64,000 nucleotides of DNA, from contig JADGAV010000010.1 of the NCBI GenBank assembly GCA_015231825.1, forward strand, positions 1 to 64,000. Reading direction: 5' to 3'. The notes beneath the pieces were generated by a model. The model did not search any database, was not told the DNA's origin, and saw nothing but the letters and a program-made list of their open reading frames with translations. Position 1 is the stretch's first letter; each line of letters begins with the position of its first letter. Source of the stretch: SAR324 cluster bacterium. Lineage in GTDB: Bacteria; SAR324; NAC60-12. Of this stretch, positions 26,380-36,556 are shown in pieces. The position numbers were made by a program, and so were the translations under genes.

Positions 26380-29300
26380 TTACGTTTCTTTAAAATCTTC
26401 CTGGGGACTTGAACATCCGGGTCCCTGCATAATACTTTTCCCGTTGCTGCCGGGGATCAATTCAATTTGAGTGGCAATCCGTTCTTTCAATTCCGAAATG
26501 TGGGAAATGATCCCGATCAATTTTCCTTCATGCTGAAGGCTGGCCAGTGTGGCAAGCGCCGTGTCCAGTGCCTCATCGTCGAGAGTTCCGAATCCTTCGT
26601 CCAGAAAAAGGGAATCGACACGGATATTGCGACTGGTCATTCCGGAAAGCCCCAGTGCGAGTGCGAGACTGACAATAAAACTTTCTCCTCCGGAAAGATT
26701 TTTGATAGATCGGGTGAGGCCGGCCTGATAATGGTCCATCACGTTCAGCTCAAGTGGTTCCTCAGAATCCCTTATCAGCAGGTAGCGGTCACTCATTTTC
26801 TGAAGCTGCTGATTGGCATGCTTGACCATGACTTCAAATGTCAATCCCTGAGCAAAATTCCTGAATTTTTTACCATCCGCGGAACCGATCAATTGGTGCA
26901 GTTGATTCCAGCGAGTGCATTCCTTATTCTGAAGTTCTTTTTGTTTGAGGAATTCCTTTTGTTGCTCTCCTTTTTCCTGATTGTCTTTCAGCTTCTGCTG
27001 AAGAGCCCCGATTTCTTCACGAATTGCAGTGAGTTTCTCACCAAGTAGTTGCATTTCACTCTGCAGAGACGATTTAGGCTGCTCCGTCACCTGCTGAGCC
27101 TGTTCTTTCTGAAGAGATTCCACCTTTTCTCTGCGCCGTGCCTGCAGTTCCGTTTCCAGCTTTTCCAGCTCTTCCTGATGTGTTCTCAACTGCATCCTTT
27201 GGTTTCTGGGCAAGCAAGCATTCAGGTAATCCTCTTCCGTCTCAAATCCCGCGTCCAATCTGTCGTTTGAAAAACTGGTTTCCATCGTCTGCAGGTTTTC
27301 GGCGCGATCTCCAATGGATTGGCGCAGATCTTCACTGTTCAGAAACTCGGTTTTCAAGTGTTGTTCTAAACTCGCTGACTCCTGATTTGCGGCCTCCAGA
27401 GCACTTCTGGCATCTTCAGCTGCACGAGCCAGGCGCGCTTCTTCGTCATCGGGATTTTTTTCTGAAAAATCAATGCGTCTCTGTTCCTGCATTGTTTTTA
27501 GAATTTTCGAATTTTCCTGACAGGTCTGATTTTGCTGCTGCCACTGTTCGGTGGATTGCAGCAGTATTCCCTCCCATTTTTTCTGTTCCCCATCTGCTTC
27601 ATAACGACGATTGGTTTCTTCCGCTTTTTGCTGTTGTTTTTCTTTCCATGTGTCCCTTCGTTTTTTGAGTCCATTGAAAACCTCGTCAATATTTTCAAGA
27701 TTTACTTTTTCCGTGCCATATTCTTTCAGGATTGACGAAACCGCTGCGAGCGAATGCTGCACCTCCTTCTGCTGGTGTTGAAAATCATCATTCATTTTCT
27801 TTTGTTCCTTACTTGCTGATTCCCTGGCACTGAAAGCTTTCTGATATTCAATTTCCTCTTTTCCCAGATCTTCTTTGGCATGTTCCAGTGCCTTTCGTGC
27901 ATTTTCGCTCGTCTTTGTTTTCGCTTCTGCAGTTTTCAATTTGTCGCGGAGCGTCTCAAGATTTTCAGTGTTGCGCGTCAGTAATTCTTGCAGTTGTTCC
28001 AGAGAATGATCCGTAGTCAGGTCAGGATACACCGATTGTCGGTACTGTTGGTAGAGTTCATTCCCTTCCTGAATTTTGGACTGAACAAACCGAATTTCTT
28101 TTTCTGCATGCTCCACGTTTTTTTGCGTTTTGGTAAATTTGACCACCATCTCATTAATTTGTACTCGAAGATTTTTGAGTAGGTTCTGCACATCTTTCAG
28201 CTTGTTTTCTGCTTGATCTGGTTGTGGCGGGTGATCGGTGGCATAGGGATGATCGATAGAACCGCACAAAGGACAGGGCTGTCCCTTGGACAGACGCTCC
28301 CTTTCTTCTTCCAGACCACGAATTTGTCTGAGCAAAGCAACTTCTTTTTCCAAATATTCTGCTTCCATTTCGCACTGCTTTTCATCATGAACAAGATTCT
28401 GTTGCCTGATCGTTAAATCGGAGAGCAGTTTCTGTTCATTTTCCAGGAGTGTTTGCTCCTCTGCCAGACTTTTTTCAGAGTCTTCTATGTGGAGTAGAGT
28501 TTCTTCCATTTTTTCAAAAATGCGCTTTCGTTTTTCCTGCGTGTCGGTTTCTTCCCGCCAGTCAGCAATTTCACGGCCATTTAAAAGTAGGGAAAGCTCC
28601 TCGTGCACCTCCTTCTGCATTTCTTCTTTTTGCTGCAACGCCAAAATGGCGGAGTTAAGCTTCGATTGCTGTTTTTGACAGGAGTTTTCCTGATCCTCGA
28701 AATTTTTTTGTGCTTCTTCTTTGAGTTCTCCCTGTTTTTTCAGTGACTCCTGTTTCACCTTCAGAAGTGCAAACTGTTCTTGAATGCCAGCCAGGTTTTC
28801 CACTAAGCCTTCGTCAATTTGATGCTCGCGTAGAAAGCATTCAATCCCTTCCAGTGTTTGGCACGCAGATTCCATATTTCTTCGAGCAAGTTTTAGATTT
28901 TGCTGAGATGTCAATTTTTCAGTTTCAGCTTCTTTGACTGCAGCTTTTAGAGCACGGTTGTGAGAAGAAACCTGGTCAATTTGAACATCCAAAATGCGAA
29001 TTTGTTTGATGAGTTCCCCTCCATTCTGCTGTGCCTTTTGAGCCAGTTCCAACTCCAGCCGGATCTTTCGTTTGTTTTCTTCCGCCTGGATCTGCTCTGT
29101 TTTCAATTTTTCTGTTCTTTTTAAAGCGTTCTGAAGCTTGTTGAATTCATCGTTTTGAAGCTTTCGAAGATTTTTCAGTTCGTTATAATCCAGTTCCAGT
29201 GTGAGTGCCTTTTCTGCCATTAAAAGCAAAGTCCGTTTCGGTTCAGCATCACTTTTCTTTTTTTCAATATTTTGAAAATCTTTCTCCAGAGCAGTAATTT

Positions 29301-30072
29301 CGTTTTGAAGAGTTTCCAGAGTTTCATGCCATCTTACTGCTGCTGTGGATTCCTGAAGTTTTTGCTCCAGGGATTGGGCCTCGCTGCTCCGGGTTTTCCA
29401 CTGTTCTTGAATCGCCTGCTCTTCCTCTTTTTTGAGCATCTGCATTGCCGCCATTTTGTCGATAATTTCCTTGAGAATTCCCTCCTCCTCTTTCTGTCGA
29501 GCGTGCACTTGCATCGAAATACGGCTGTAGATTTCAGTTCCTGTGATTTGCTCCAGCAAAGGGGCTCGTTCATCCGGTTTGGCCTGCAGAAAAGCGGCAA
29601 AACTGCCCTGGGCCAATAACACGGCACGAGTGAATCGGTCAAAATCCATCCCGGTGACTGATTCTACTTCAGAAACGACTTTTGACAGGGAAGATTCCAG
29701 GACTTTAGGGATTTTAACATCAACGATTTCATGCTTTGGTGTCTGGAGATCTCCAAGGGGAGATTTGCGTGCCCGGTGGTGGGACCAGTGACTGCGGAAA
29801 TGCCCTTTTGCGGTTTTAAATTCGACTTCTGCAAAACACTCTCCGGTCTGGCGTGCGAGGATTTCGTTGCCTGATTTATTGATGCGGCTCAGGCGGGGTG
29901 TGCGACCGTAGAGTGCCAAGCAAAGGGCATCCAAAAGGGTGGTTTTACCAGAACCGGTAGGGCCGAAAATTGCGAAAAGGCCGTCACTCATGTAAGCAGG
30001 ATGGGTGAAATCTATCTCCCATTCTCCAACAAGAGAATTCAAATTTTTGAATCGCAGTTTAAGAATTTGCAC
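26380..30072 (-). CDS. sbcC: Exonuclease subunit SbcC
   Basis: A 1230-residue SMC-like ATPase of the SbcCD nuclease, the bacterial Mre11-Rad50 equivalent, which cleaves DNA hairpins and protein-blocked ends. The N-terminal Walker A is GPTGSGKTTLLDALCLALYG. Long coiled coils flank a central zinc hook, CPLCGSIDHP, that joins two molecules. The C-terminal signature is NLSGGESFIVSLALALGLSG and Walker B is SLFLDEGFGTLD. Length is on the long side but normal for the family. It begins 9 bases after the sbcD stop, so both are made from one transcript. Confidence 0.95.
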   Translation of the reverse strand: MQILKLRFKNLNSLVGEWEIDFTHPAYMSDGLFAIFGPTGSGKTTLLDALCLALYGRTPRLSRINKSGNEILARQTGECFAEVEFKTAKGHFRSHWSHHRARKSPLGDLQTPKHEIVDVKIPKVLESSLSKVVSEVESVTGMDFDRFTRAVLLAQGSFAAFLQAKPDERAPLLEQITGTEIYSRISMQVHARQKEEEGILKEIIDKMAAMQMLKKEEEQAIQEQWKTRSSEAQSLEQKLQESTAAVRWHETLETLQNEITALEKDFQNIEKKKSDAEPKRTLLLMAEKALTLELDYNELKNLRKLQNDEFNKLQNALKRTEKLKTEQIQAEENKRKIRLELELAQKAQQNGGELIKQIRILDVQIDQVSSHNRALKAAVKEAETEKLTSQQNLKLARRNMESACQTLEGIECFLREHQIDEGLVENLAGIQEQFALLKVKQESLKKQGELKEEAQKNFEDQENSCQKQQSKLNSAILALQQKEEMQKEVHEELSLLLNGREIADWREETDTQEKRKRIFEKMEETLLHIEDSEKSLAEEQTLLENEQKLLSDLTIRQQNLVHDEKQCEMEAEYLEKEVALLRQIRGLEEERERLSKGQPCPLCGSIDHPYATDHPPQPDQAENKLKDVQNLLKNLRVQINEMVVKFTKTQKNVEHAEKEIRFVQSKIQEGNELYQQYRQSVYPDLTTDHSLEQLQELLTRNTENLETLRDKLKTAEAKTKTSENARKALEHAKEDLGKEEIEYQKAFSARESASKEQKKMNDDFQHQQKEVQHSLAAVSSILKEYGTEKVNLENIDEVFNGLKKRRDTWKEKQQQKAEETNRRYEADGEQKKWEGILLQSTEQWQQQNQTCQENSKILKTMQEQRRIDFSEKNPDDEEARLARAAEDARSALEAANQESASLEQHLKTEFLNSEDLRQSIGDRAENLQTMETSFSNDRLDAGFETEEDYLNACLPRNQRMQLRTHQEELEKLETELQARRREKVESLQKEQAQQVTEQPKSSLQSEMQLLGEKLTAIREEIGALQQKLKDNQEKGEQQKEFLKQKELQNKECTRWNQLHQLIGSADGKKFRNFAQGLTFEVMVKHANQQLQKMSDRYLLIRDSEEPLELNVMDHYQAGLTRSIKNLSGGESFIVSLALALGLSGMTSRNIRVDSLFLDEGFGTLDDEALDTALATLASLQHEGKLIGIISHISELKERIATQIELIPGSNGKSIMQGPGCSSPQEDFKET

Positions 30073-30081
30073 GAAGTCTCG

Positions 30082-31311
30082 CTATTCTGCATGAAGATCG
30101 TTTTCATGAATGTCTGTCAAGATTTCATGAAACGCATCAAGAAGTTCGGACTGCTGTTCCTCCGGAATCTGATGGGCGTTCATTGTTCGCTGAAACACCT
30201 CTGTTTCCCTGAGTTCTTCAAGTGTTTCTTCATGTGACATTCTTTGAAGGACTTGGTCGACTAATGGATTGTTTTTGACGCGCAGGATTTCCAGCTTTGT
30301 TCCTTTGGTAATGTCTTCGAGCTGCCCTCGTAAATCACCGATGACTTCACTGCCGGTATAAGTGATTTCCAGCCAGACCGGTTTTTTTTCATTGCCTAAT
30401 TCATTTAGCTTCTTGCAGAGGGACTTCCAGTCTCCTTTCAGGGACTCCAGTTTCTGGAAAGAGGGGACCGGTATACTCGCCACACTTGGAATTTTTCCGG
30501 AAAACTCCACAGAGAGCACCTGTTTTTGCTGCTTTGCTTCTCCAAAATTCATCGGAATCGGTGATCCTGAATACCTGCGGAATTCAGATTCCCCTACTTT
30601 TTGAGGAACATGCAGATGGCCGAGTGCCAGATAATCAATCTGCGCGGGAAAAGTATCTGAGGTGAGATGGGCAAGAGAACCGACATACAAATCACGCACT
30701 CCGTCTCCGTCCGCTGTTTGCCCTCCGGCAGTGAAAAGGTGACCCATTCCAACAAGTGGCGGGGAGATCTGCAATTCTTCGCACCGACGCAGAGCGGTCT
30801 CGACAACAGTCTTGTAGTGATCCTGGATGCCCCTGATCAGCTTCTGTCCCTTTTCTTCGATGCTTTCTCCTGCTTCTGCCTGGCGCACATCACGGTCTCT
30901 TAAAAACGGAACAGCACAAACCATCAGTTCAGGGACACCTGAATTGTCGTTTAACAGGAAATTTTCCTCATCCGGAGAATCAGCCATGCGCCCCACGACA
31001 TGGACGTTGAGAGAGCGAAGCACTTCTCGGGGGGCGTTTAGCAGGGAAGGTGAATCGTGATTTCCGCCAATGATGATCACATGCCGGCAATCTGACTGGG
31101 AAATTCGGTGGAGAAATTGATAGTACAACTGCAGGGCCCTGTTGCTGGGGGCAGTGGTATCGAAAATATCTCCTGCAACAAGGAGGGCATTGACTGCATT
31201 CTGTTCAATGAAAGTGGCGAGCCAATCCAGGAATTGGCCAAATTCATCGTAACGCTTGCGACCGTATAGCATGCGGCCTAAATGCCAATCTGAGGTGTGA
31301 ATCAGTTTCAT
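30082..31311 (-). CDS. sbcD: Exonuclease subunit SbcD
   Basis: A 409-residue calcineurin-like phosphoesterase, the nuclease partner of SbcC. The metal-binding motifs are intact: TSDWHLGR at the N-terminus, LLVAGDIFD, GGNHDSP and the later YLALGHLHVPQ. The C-terminal capping domain provides contacts to SbcC. Length matches the family. It is followed directly by sbcC and preceded by aspS at 111 bases. Confidence 0.95.
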   Translation of the reverse strand: MKLIHTSDWHLGRMLYGRKRYDEFGQFLDWLATFIEQNAVNALLVAGDIFDTTAPSNRALQLYYQFLHRISQSDCRHVIIIGGNHDSPSLLNAPREVLRSLNVHVVGRMADSPDEENFLLNDNSGVPELMVCAVPFLRDRDVRQAEAGESIEEKGQKLIRGIQDHYKTVVETALRRCEELQISPPLVGMGHLFTAGGQTADGDGVRDLYVGSLAHLTSDTFPAQIDYLALGHLHVPQKVGESEFRRYSGSPIPMNFGEAKQQKQVLSVEFSGKIPSVASIPVPSFQKLESLKGDWKSLCKKLNELGNEKKPVWLEITYTGSEVIGDLRGQLEDITKGTKLEILRVKNNPLVDQVLQRMSHEETLEELRETEVFQRTMNAHQIPEEQQSELLDAFHEILTDIHENDLHAE

Positions 31312-31422
31312 GGCAACAGTTTCTGTTTTATGAAATCTTTTCTCAGTGTTTCAACCCACCCTCTGCTGAATATTTTGCTGATCACTCCGCCAGTGTCTTC
31401 TTGCGTTCTCCTGCATTTACAT

Positions 31423-33213
31423 TCAGCTTTGCTGAACTTGAGCTGAAGCTTTGACTCGTATATGCAGCTCATCAAGCTGTGCTGTGCTCACTGCGGAGGG
31501 GGCGTCCGTTAGAAGACAGGAGGCTTTTTGAGTTTTTGGAAATGCAATCACGTCCCGGATCGAATCGGTATTGAGCAAAAACATCATGATCCGGTCCATA
31601 CCAAACGCAATGCCTCCATGTGGAGGAGCACCATAAGAAAGAGCATCCAGTAAAAATCCAAATTTTGACTGGGCTTCTTCATTGCTTATATTCAGCAATT
31701 CAAAAACTCTTTTTTGAATATCTTGACGGTGAATACGAATGCTGCCACCTCCCAATTCGACACCATTCAGAACCACATCATAGGCAACAGAGCGGATTTT
31801 TGCGGGATCAGAGTCAGCATATTTTTCAAGATCTTCCAGGTTCGGCATCGTAAACGGATGGTGGGTAGCGGTGTAGCGTTTAACTTCTGGATTGTATTCG
31901 ACAAGGGGAAAATCCGTTACCCAGACAAAGCTGAAATCATTTTCCTTGATCAAATGCCTGCGGCGGGCGATTTCCTTGCGCAGATTGCCAAGGGAATCAG
32001 CAACGATTTTTTTCGTGTCGGCACAAAACAGGATCAAGTCTCCGATTTGCCCGCCGACTTTTTCTTCAATAGAGTGCTTGTCCACATCGGAAAAAAATTT
32101 CGCAATGGGAGATTGCCAGCCATCAGCGTTGAGCTTGACCCAAGCCATTCCTTTGGCTCCGTAATTTGCTACAAAATCGGTCATGTCATCCAAATCTTTT
32201 CTGGAAAAATCGGCACCGCCCGGGACACAAATAGATTTCACCAAACCTCCTTTGGCCACGACACTGGAAAAAACTTTCAAACCGCAATTTGCAGCGATGT
32301 CGGAAAGGTCGACCAATTTCAAATCAAAGCGGATATCCGGGGCGTCGACTCCATATTCGTCCATGGCCTGTTGATAGGTCATGCGGGGAAACGGTGCATG
32401 TACCTCGGTATCAATTGTTTCTTTGAACAAGTACTGGAGCATTCCCTCAATCAGCGAAAAAATTTCTTCAGGCTGGGTGAAGCTCAATTCCAAATCAATT
32501 TGAGTGAATTCCGGTTGGCGGTTTCCCCGTAAATCCTCATCCCGAAAGCAGCGTGCAATTTGAATGTATCGGTCGTATCCGCTGCACATTAAAAGCTGCT
32601 TAAAAAGCTGGGGGGACTGGGGCAGGGCATAGAATTGTCCGGGATTGACACGAGAGGGCACCAGATAGTCCCGGGCCCCTTCCGGAGTTGATTTGGTGAG
32701 AATGGGGGTTTCGATTTCAAAGAATCGGTGTTCGATAAAGTAACTGCGCACGGCATGCATTGCTTTGGAGCGTAGCATCAGGTTCTGCTGCATGGTCGGA
32801 CGACGTAAATCGAGATATCGATAGGTCAGCCTCAATCTTTCATCCACACTGGTACGGTCGTCCAGCATAAATGGCGCGGTGAGGGATGGATTCAAAATCT
32901 CCAATTCCTCGACCAACACCTCAATTTCGCCAGTCGGCAGTTTGGGATTGACATTCCCGTCTTCTCGAGGATTGACTTTGCCTCTTGCAGACAGGACAAA
33001 TTCTGAGCGAATTGATTCTGCAAGTTCGTGTGATGCTGCATTGATTTCTTTTTTAAAAACCACCTGCGTCAGACCGGTGTAGTCCCTTAAATCGACAAAG
33101 ATCACACCACCGTGGTCACGGCGGGACTGGCACCATCCCATCACCACCACTTCTTCTCCGATGTTTGCGCTTCTCAAGTCTCCACAGTAGTGTGTTCTAG
33201 ATTGTTGTTTCAT
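31423..33213 (-). CDS. aspS: Aspartyl-tRNA synthetase
   Basis: A 596-residue class IIb synthetase of the bacterial type. The N-terminal OB-fold anticodon-binding domain includes VMGWCQSRRDHGGVIFVDLRD. Motif 2 is IQIARCFRDEDLRGNRQPEF, the inserted bacterial GAD domain lies between about residues 300 and 420, and motif 3 is GGIAFGMDRIMMFLL. It charges tRNA-Asp; without a gatCAB check it cannot be said whether it also mischarges tRNA-Asn. The gene diverges from the repeat-rich lipoprotein gene. Confidence 0.96.
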   Translation of the reverse strand: MKQQSRTHYCGDLRSANIGEEVVVMGWCQSRRDHGGVIFVDLRDYTGLTQVVFKKEINAASHELAESIRSEFVLSARGKVNPREDGNVNPKLPTGEIEVLVEELEILNPSLTAPFMLDDRTSVDERLRLTYRYLDLRRPTMQQNLMLRSKAMHAVRSYFIEHRFFEIETPILTKSTPEGARDYLVPSRVNPGQFYALPQSPQLFKQLLMCSGYDRYIQIARCFRDEDLRGNRQPEFTQIDLELSFTQPEEIFSLIEGMLQYLFKETIDTEVHAPFPRMTYQQAMDEYGVDAPDIRFDLKLVDLSDIAANCGLKVFSSVVAKGGLVKSICVPGGADFSRKDLDDMTDFVANYGAKGMAWVKLNADGWQSPIAKFFSDVDKHSIEEKVGGQIGDLILFCADTKKIVADSLGNLRKEIARRRHLIKENDFSFVWVTDFPLVEYNPEVKRYTATHHPFTMPNLEDLEKYADSDPAKIRSVAYDVVLNGVELGGGSIRIHRQDIQKRVFELLNISNEEAQSKFGFLLDALSYGAPPHGGIAFGMDRIMMFLLNTDSIRDVIAFPKTQKASCLLTDAPSAVSTAQLDELHIRVKASAQVQQS

Positions 33214-33460
33214 TTGTTCCTTTTCAAAAATTATTGCTTCCCTTTTACAAAGTAAGTGGGCATTGATTCGTTTGAGCTTACTGGAGAGTGTCGAAAAACA
33301 GGGAAGGGTTTGGGGGTCTCATTTGAAGGTGTTGTCCGTTTGTGCCTGCACTGCACCCGAACTTTTTTAGATTGTTTAAATGGTCAAACAGTGAAATTAT
33401 CATAGCTCGTAGTCATTGACAATATAACTTTCGGAAAGCCTTCATTTGCCGGAAAAACGC

Positions 33461-36034
33461 ATGATTAAATTGCAGGACATTGCTTGTTTTTTGAATACTT
33501 TTCGTATGATCTTTTTCTGTGTCCCGGTCTTTCTTCTGCTTTCCTGTCAAGTCCCTCCTCTTCCTGGAGAATCGACGGAATCTCCGGAAGCAGAAGTCGG
33601 TTCAAGTGATCCTGCGGAGACCCCGAGAATTGGCGATTCTGAAAAAATTCCTCCGTTTTTGGGAATTGCTTATGAGGCGATTGAACTCAATAAAATATCT
33701 TCCAATCTTCCAAAAAAAGCGATTCGAATTATCAAGGTTCTCCCCGATACGGTTGCCGATGAAATTGGACTGAAAGAAATGGACCTCATTTTGAAGTATG
33801 ATTTTCACAGCTTCGACAATGTCCCCAAAGATGATATCCCAAAAACTTTCAAGAGTTATATCACCAGCAAGAAATGGGTCGGAGACCCTTTGAGACTGGA
33901 AATATTTAGAGAAGAAACAAAAATTTCCGGACAGAAAAATTCGACCTCAATTCCTTCTGAAGGTCTTCGGAAAGAAATGATTTCGGAATTGATCAATACC
34001 CAAAAACCGGGGGAGGTGCTGAACTTCACGATTGAAAAAAAAGCAGGGATTCGAAAATTGACGGCGAAACTTGGCACCAGGCCCAATATGCGAACCACCG
34101 CACCGCCGAAGAATTCACAATTGTTTCCTCAATACGAAAACTATACAAGTCCCTCCATTGAATTTTCAAACAAATTGATCGTTTCTCTGAATCTGGAAAC
34201 AGAATATGAGGATCTGATGAAGCGTTATCAAAAAGATGAATGGTGGGATGACGGCTTTCGGCTCAAGACTTTTCGATATATTCATCAGGATCCGTTGAAA
34301 CTTCCGAAAATTGCCAACGATTTGTCTGCCGATTTTGAAAGAGCAATCCATGCAAAAAGTCAGAATTTTCCTGATTTAATCAGCCGTGCCGCAGCGGTTT
34401 TGGACGAGACGATAGAATCCGGGGTGAATCGAATTCCCCCAGCTCCGGGATCGCACAATTTCGAAGAACATTTGACCTTTATTGTTGAAACCGTGGTGCA
34501 GGCGCGCCAACTTCGCGATCATGCCCTGCGTCGGCTATCGAACGATGAGATTCAATTTTTGTACGAAAACCTGCAGGGAATCACCGATAAATTTGCTGAA
34601 CATTACTACCTGGATAACGACACTCCTCCGGCACTTTTCAAAAAATTTCAAAAAGTGATCAAACTTTCCCATAAAATTGATTTTCCTGCTTTGCTGCAGG
34701 CCGCTCAGCTTTTGAGTTACTTTGCTGACCGAGACTGGCTTAGTTCCTTGAAATCGGCCCTGGCGCTTAGAGATTGGGGAACTCGTCCAGCGAACAATCC
34801 GCTCCGCACCTTTGGAGACATTATGACCGTGTTGAACACAGCAGCGGGACCTATGGTCATTGGCGGAGAAGGGCCCACAAGATATGAGCAAGATATTGCT
34901 ATCATTATTGACTTGGGGGGAGATGATCTTTATATCAATAATGCAGGTGCAGCCCGAAGCCCGGAAATGCCGATTTCGGTGCTGATCGATTTAGGGGGAA
35001 ATGACACCTACTCTGCCACAAAATCTGTCGCCCAGGGGAGTGGGATGCTGGGGAATGGGATTTTAATTGATCAAGCGGGCGACGACACTTATACCGGCGT
35101 CAGACTTTCTCAGGGGACTGGCTTGATGGGAACCGGTATTTTGATTGATTTCGCCGGGTCGGATCAATACCACGGACAGGAATTCAATCAGGGTTTCGGC
35201 TTATGGGGCAGTGGCATGCTCGTTGATCTGAAGGGCGATGACTCTTATAATTCTCATTTGTTTGCACAGGGTGTCGGAGCACCCAAAGGGCTGGGCCTGC
35301 TGCTGGATGTGCAGGGTTCAGATCGCTATTATGCCACCGGGAAATACCAGAGCACATACAAAGTGGAAGGGCTTTTTCATGGTTCTTCTCAGGGATTCGG
35401 CATTGGATTTAGGAACCTGGCATCAGGAGGAGTCGGAATATTACTGGATTCTCAGGGAAAAGATTCATTTCGTGCAGGAAATTTTTCTCAGGGAGGAGGT
35501 TATTTTTATGGACTGGGAATCTTGAAGAACGGGAATCAGGAAAGCGATCTCTATATTGGATCCCGCTATACTCAAGGGTTTTCCGCTCATTCTGCTGCCG
35601 GAATCTTAATCGAAGAGGGAGGAGACGATCACTACATCGGGAAAGTGGGTGCCATCCAGGCTGCAGCCTGGGACAAGGGGAGTGCTGCCCTGATTGACTA
35701 TGCAGGAAATGACACCTACGACACGCTGGGTTGGGGATTTGCTCAAGGAGCTGCCGAGCACAACGGCTTTTCTTTGTTTATCGATTGGGAGGGGGTCGAT
35801 GTTTATCGACTTCAAGGCAGGACTAAACCGAAAAATGAATATGACGGGGGTTCCAGTTTTTCCTTTTTTATCGACAATGGGGGGGAGAACGACCAGTATT
35901 CTGAGGGAAGCGGCGGCAATAATCAGATCAAAATGGAGGGGGAGTATGGAATTTTTGTTGACTTGGATGCTGAAATTGAAGATGAATTGGAAGACAACAC
36001 CTTTGAACATTTGATTCTTCCAACAAAGGAATAG
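33461..36034 (+). CDS. PDZ lipoprotein with twelve 26-residue Asp/Gly repeats
   Basis: An 857-residue predicted lipoprotein. The signal peptide ends in the lipobox LLLSC (Cys29), so the mature protein is anchored to the outer or inner membrane. A PDZ domain follows at about residues 65-200: GIAYEAIEL, IIKVLPDTVADEIGLKEMDLIL. A helical region of about 250 residues comes next with no family I recognise. The C-terminal 340 residues are tandem repeats of about 26 residues with consensus [IL]-[IL]-[IV]-D-x-x-G-[DNS]-D-x-Y, then Q-G-x-G about 8 residues on. They do not follow the nine-residue RTX calcium repeat. A beta-solenoid with acidic turns is a reasonable inference. I start at ATG 33461, though TTG 33446 is in frame. 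It precedes the thioesterase and iorAB genes by 50 bases but a functional link is not evident. Confidence 0.75.
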   Translation: MIKLQDIACFLNTFRMIFFCVPVFLLLSCQVPPLPGESTESPEAEVGSSDPAETPRIGDSEKIPPFLGIAYEAIELNKISSNLPKKAIRIIKVLPDTVADEIGLKEMDLILKYDFHSFDNVPKDDIPKTFKSYITSKKWVGDPLRLEIFREETKISGQKNSTSIPSEGLRKEMISELINTQKPGEVLNFTIEKKAGIRKLTAKLGTRPNMRTTAPPKNSQLFPQYENYTSPSIEFSNKLIVSLNLETEYEDLMKRYQKDEWWDDGFRLKTFRYIHQDPLKLPKIANDLSADFERAIHAKSQNFPDLISRAAAVLDETIESGVNRIPPAPGSHNFEEHLTFIVETVVQARQLRDHALRRLSNDEIQFLYENLQGITDKFAEHYYLDNDTPPALFKKFQKVIKLSHKIDFPALLQAAQLLSYFADRDWLSSLKSALALRDWGTRPANNPLRTFGDIMTVLNTAAGPMVIGGEGPTRYEQDIAIIIDLGGDDLYINNAGAARSPEMPISVLIDLGGNDTYSATKSVAQGSGMLGNGILIDQAGDDTYTGVRLSQGTGLMGTGILIDFAGSDQYHGQEFNQGFGLWGSGMLVDLKGDDSYNSHLFAQGVGAPKGLGLLLDVQGSDRYYATGKYQSTYKVEGLFHGSSQGFGIGFRNLASGGVGILLDSQGKDSFRAGNFSQGGGYFYGLGILKNGNQESDLYIGSRYTQGFSAHSAAGILIEEGGDDHYIGKVGAIQAAAWDKGSAALIDYAGNDTYDTLGWGFAQGAAEHNGFSLFIDWEGVDVYRLQGRTKPKNEYDGGSSFSFFIDNGGENDQYSEGSGGNNQIKMEGEYGIFVDLDAEIEDELEDNTFEHLILPTKE
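34895..35919 (+). repeat. Coding tandem repeats (about 12 units of about 78 bases)
   Basis: Within the PDZ lipoprotein, units begin at IAIIIDLGGDDLY, ISVLIDLGGNDTY, GILIDQAGDDTY, GILIDFAGSDQY, GMLVDLKGDDSY, GLLLDVQGSDRY, GILLDSQGKDSF, a degenerate unit ending ESDLY, GILIEEGGDDHY, SAALIDYAGNDTY, SLFIDWEGVDVY and SFFIDNGGENDQY. Units 2-5 and 10 are the most regular. One unit (the sixth) carries an insertion of about 18 residues. The DNA copies have diverged, so recent expansion is unlikely. Confidence 0.8.
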
Positions 36035-36084
36035 CAAATGTTGCATGAACAGCAAAGTCGGTTTCGACTCAAACAGGATATCGA

Positions 36085-36504
36085 ATGAGGACTCAGATTT
36101 CCCATCTCACCGTTGAATTCATTCATTGTGATCTTGCCGGCCTGGTATTTTACCCTCATTTCTATTTTTGGTTTGACCAGGGAACAGAACGTTTGTTCAA
36201 GGCCAATCAGCTTTCATACTCGGAACTCATGCGGGACTATGGTGTGGCAGGAATGCCGCTTCTTGAGACAGGAGCCTCCTACAAGAATCCATGCAAACTG
36301 GGAGATGAACTTGAGATTCGGAGTTGGGTGGATCAATGGAATGGCCGAACCTTCCTGGTCAAACACCAGGTTCAGCATGCGGATGGCCGGCTGGCTCTTG
36401 AAGGATTTGAAAGGCGTGCCTGGATTGTCCCCGCCCCTGATACTCCTAAAGGAATGACTGCGATTCCTGTTCCTGAGGAAGTTATTTCCCGTTTTACCGA
36501 CTGA
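36085..36504 (+). CDS. Hotdog-fold acyl-CoA thioesterase (YbgC/4-HBT type)
   Basis: A 139-residue thioesterase. The catalytic segment HCDLAGLVFYPHFYFWFDQG holds the aspartate and tyrosine pattern of the 4-hydroxybenzoyl-CoA thioesterase/YbgC family. YKNPCKLGDELEI forms the following strand. These enzymes hydrolyse small acyl- or aryl-CoA esters. It lies 52 bases upstream of iorA on the same strand, so a role releasing CoA from the aryl-acetyl-CoA made by IorAB is a reasonable inference. Substrate preference cannot be read from the sequence. Confidence 0.87.
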   Translation: MRTQISHLTVEFIHCDLAGLVFYPHFYFWFDQGTERLFKANQLSYSELMRDYGVAGMPLLETGASYKNPCKLGDELEIRSWVDQWNGRTFLVKHQVQHADGRLALEGFERRAWIVPAPDTPKGMTAIPVPEEVISRFTD

Positions 36505-36556
36505 TCGGACAAAGTCGATTGCTGGCCAAAGGACCGTAGTTTCGGAGAAATGTTTT

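Noticed and set aside
34895-35919. RTX (haemolysin-type) calcium repeats
   Set aside because: The period is about 26 residues rather than nine and the GGxGxDxxx pattern is absent, despite repeated Gly and Asp.
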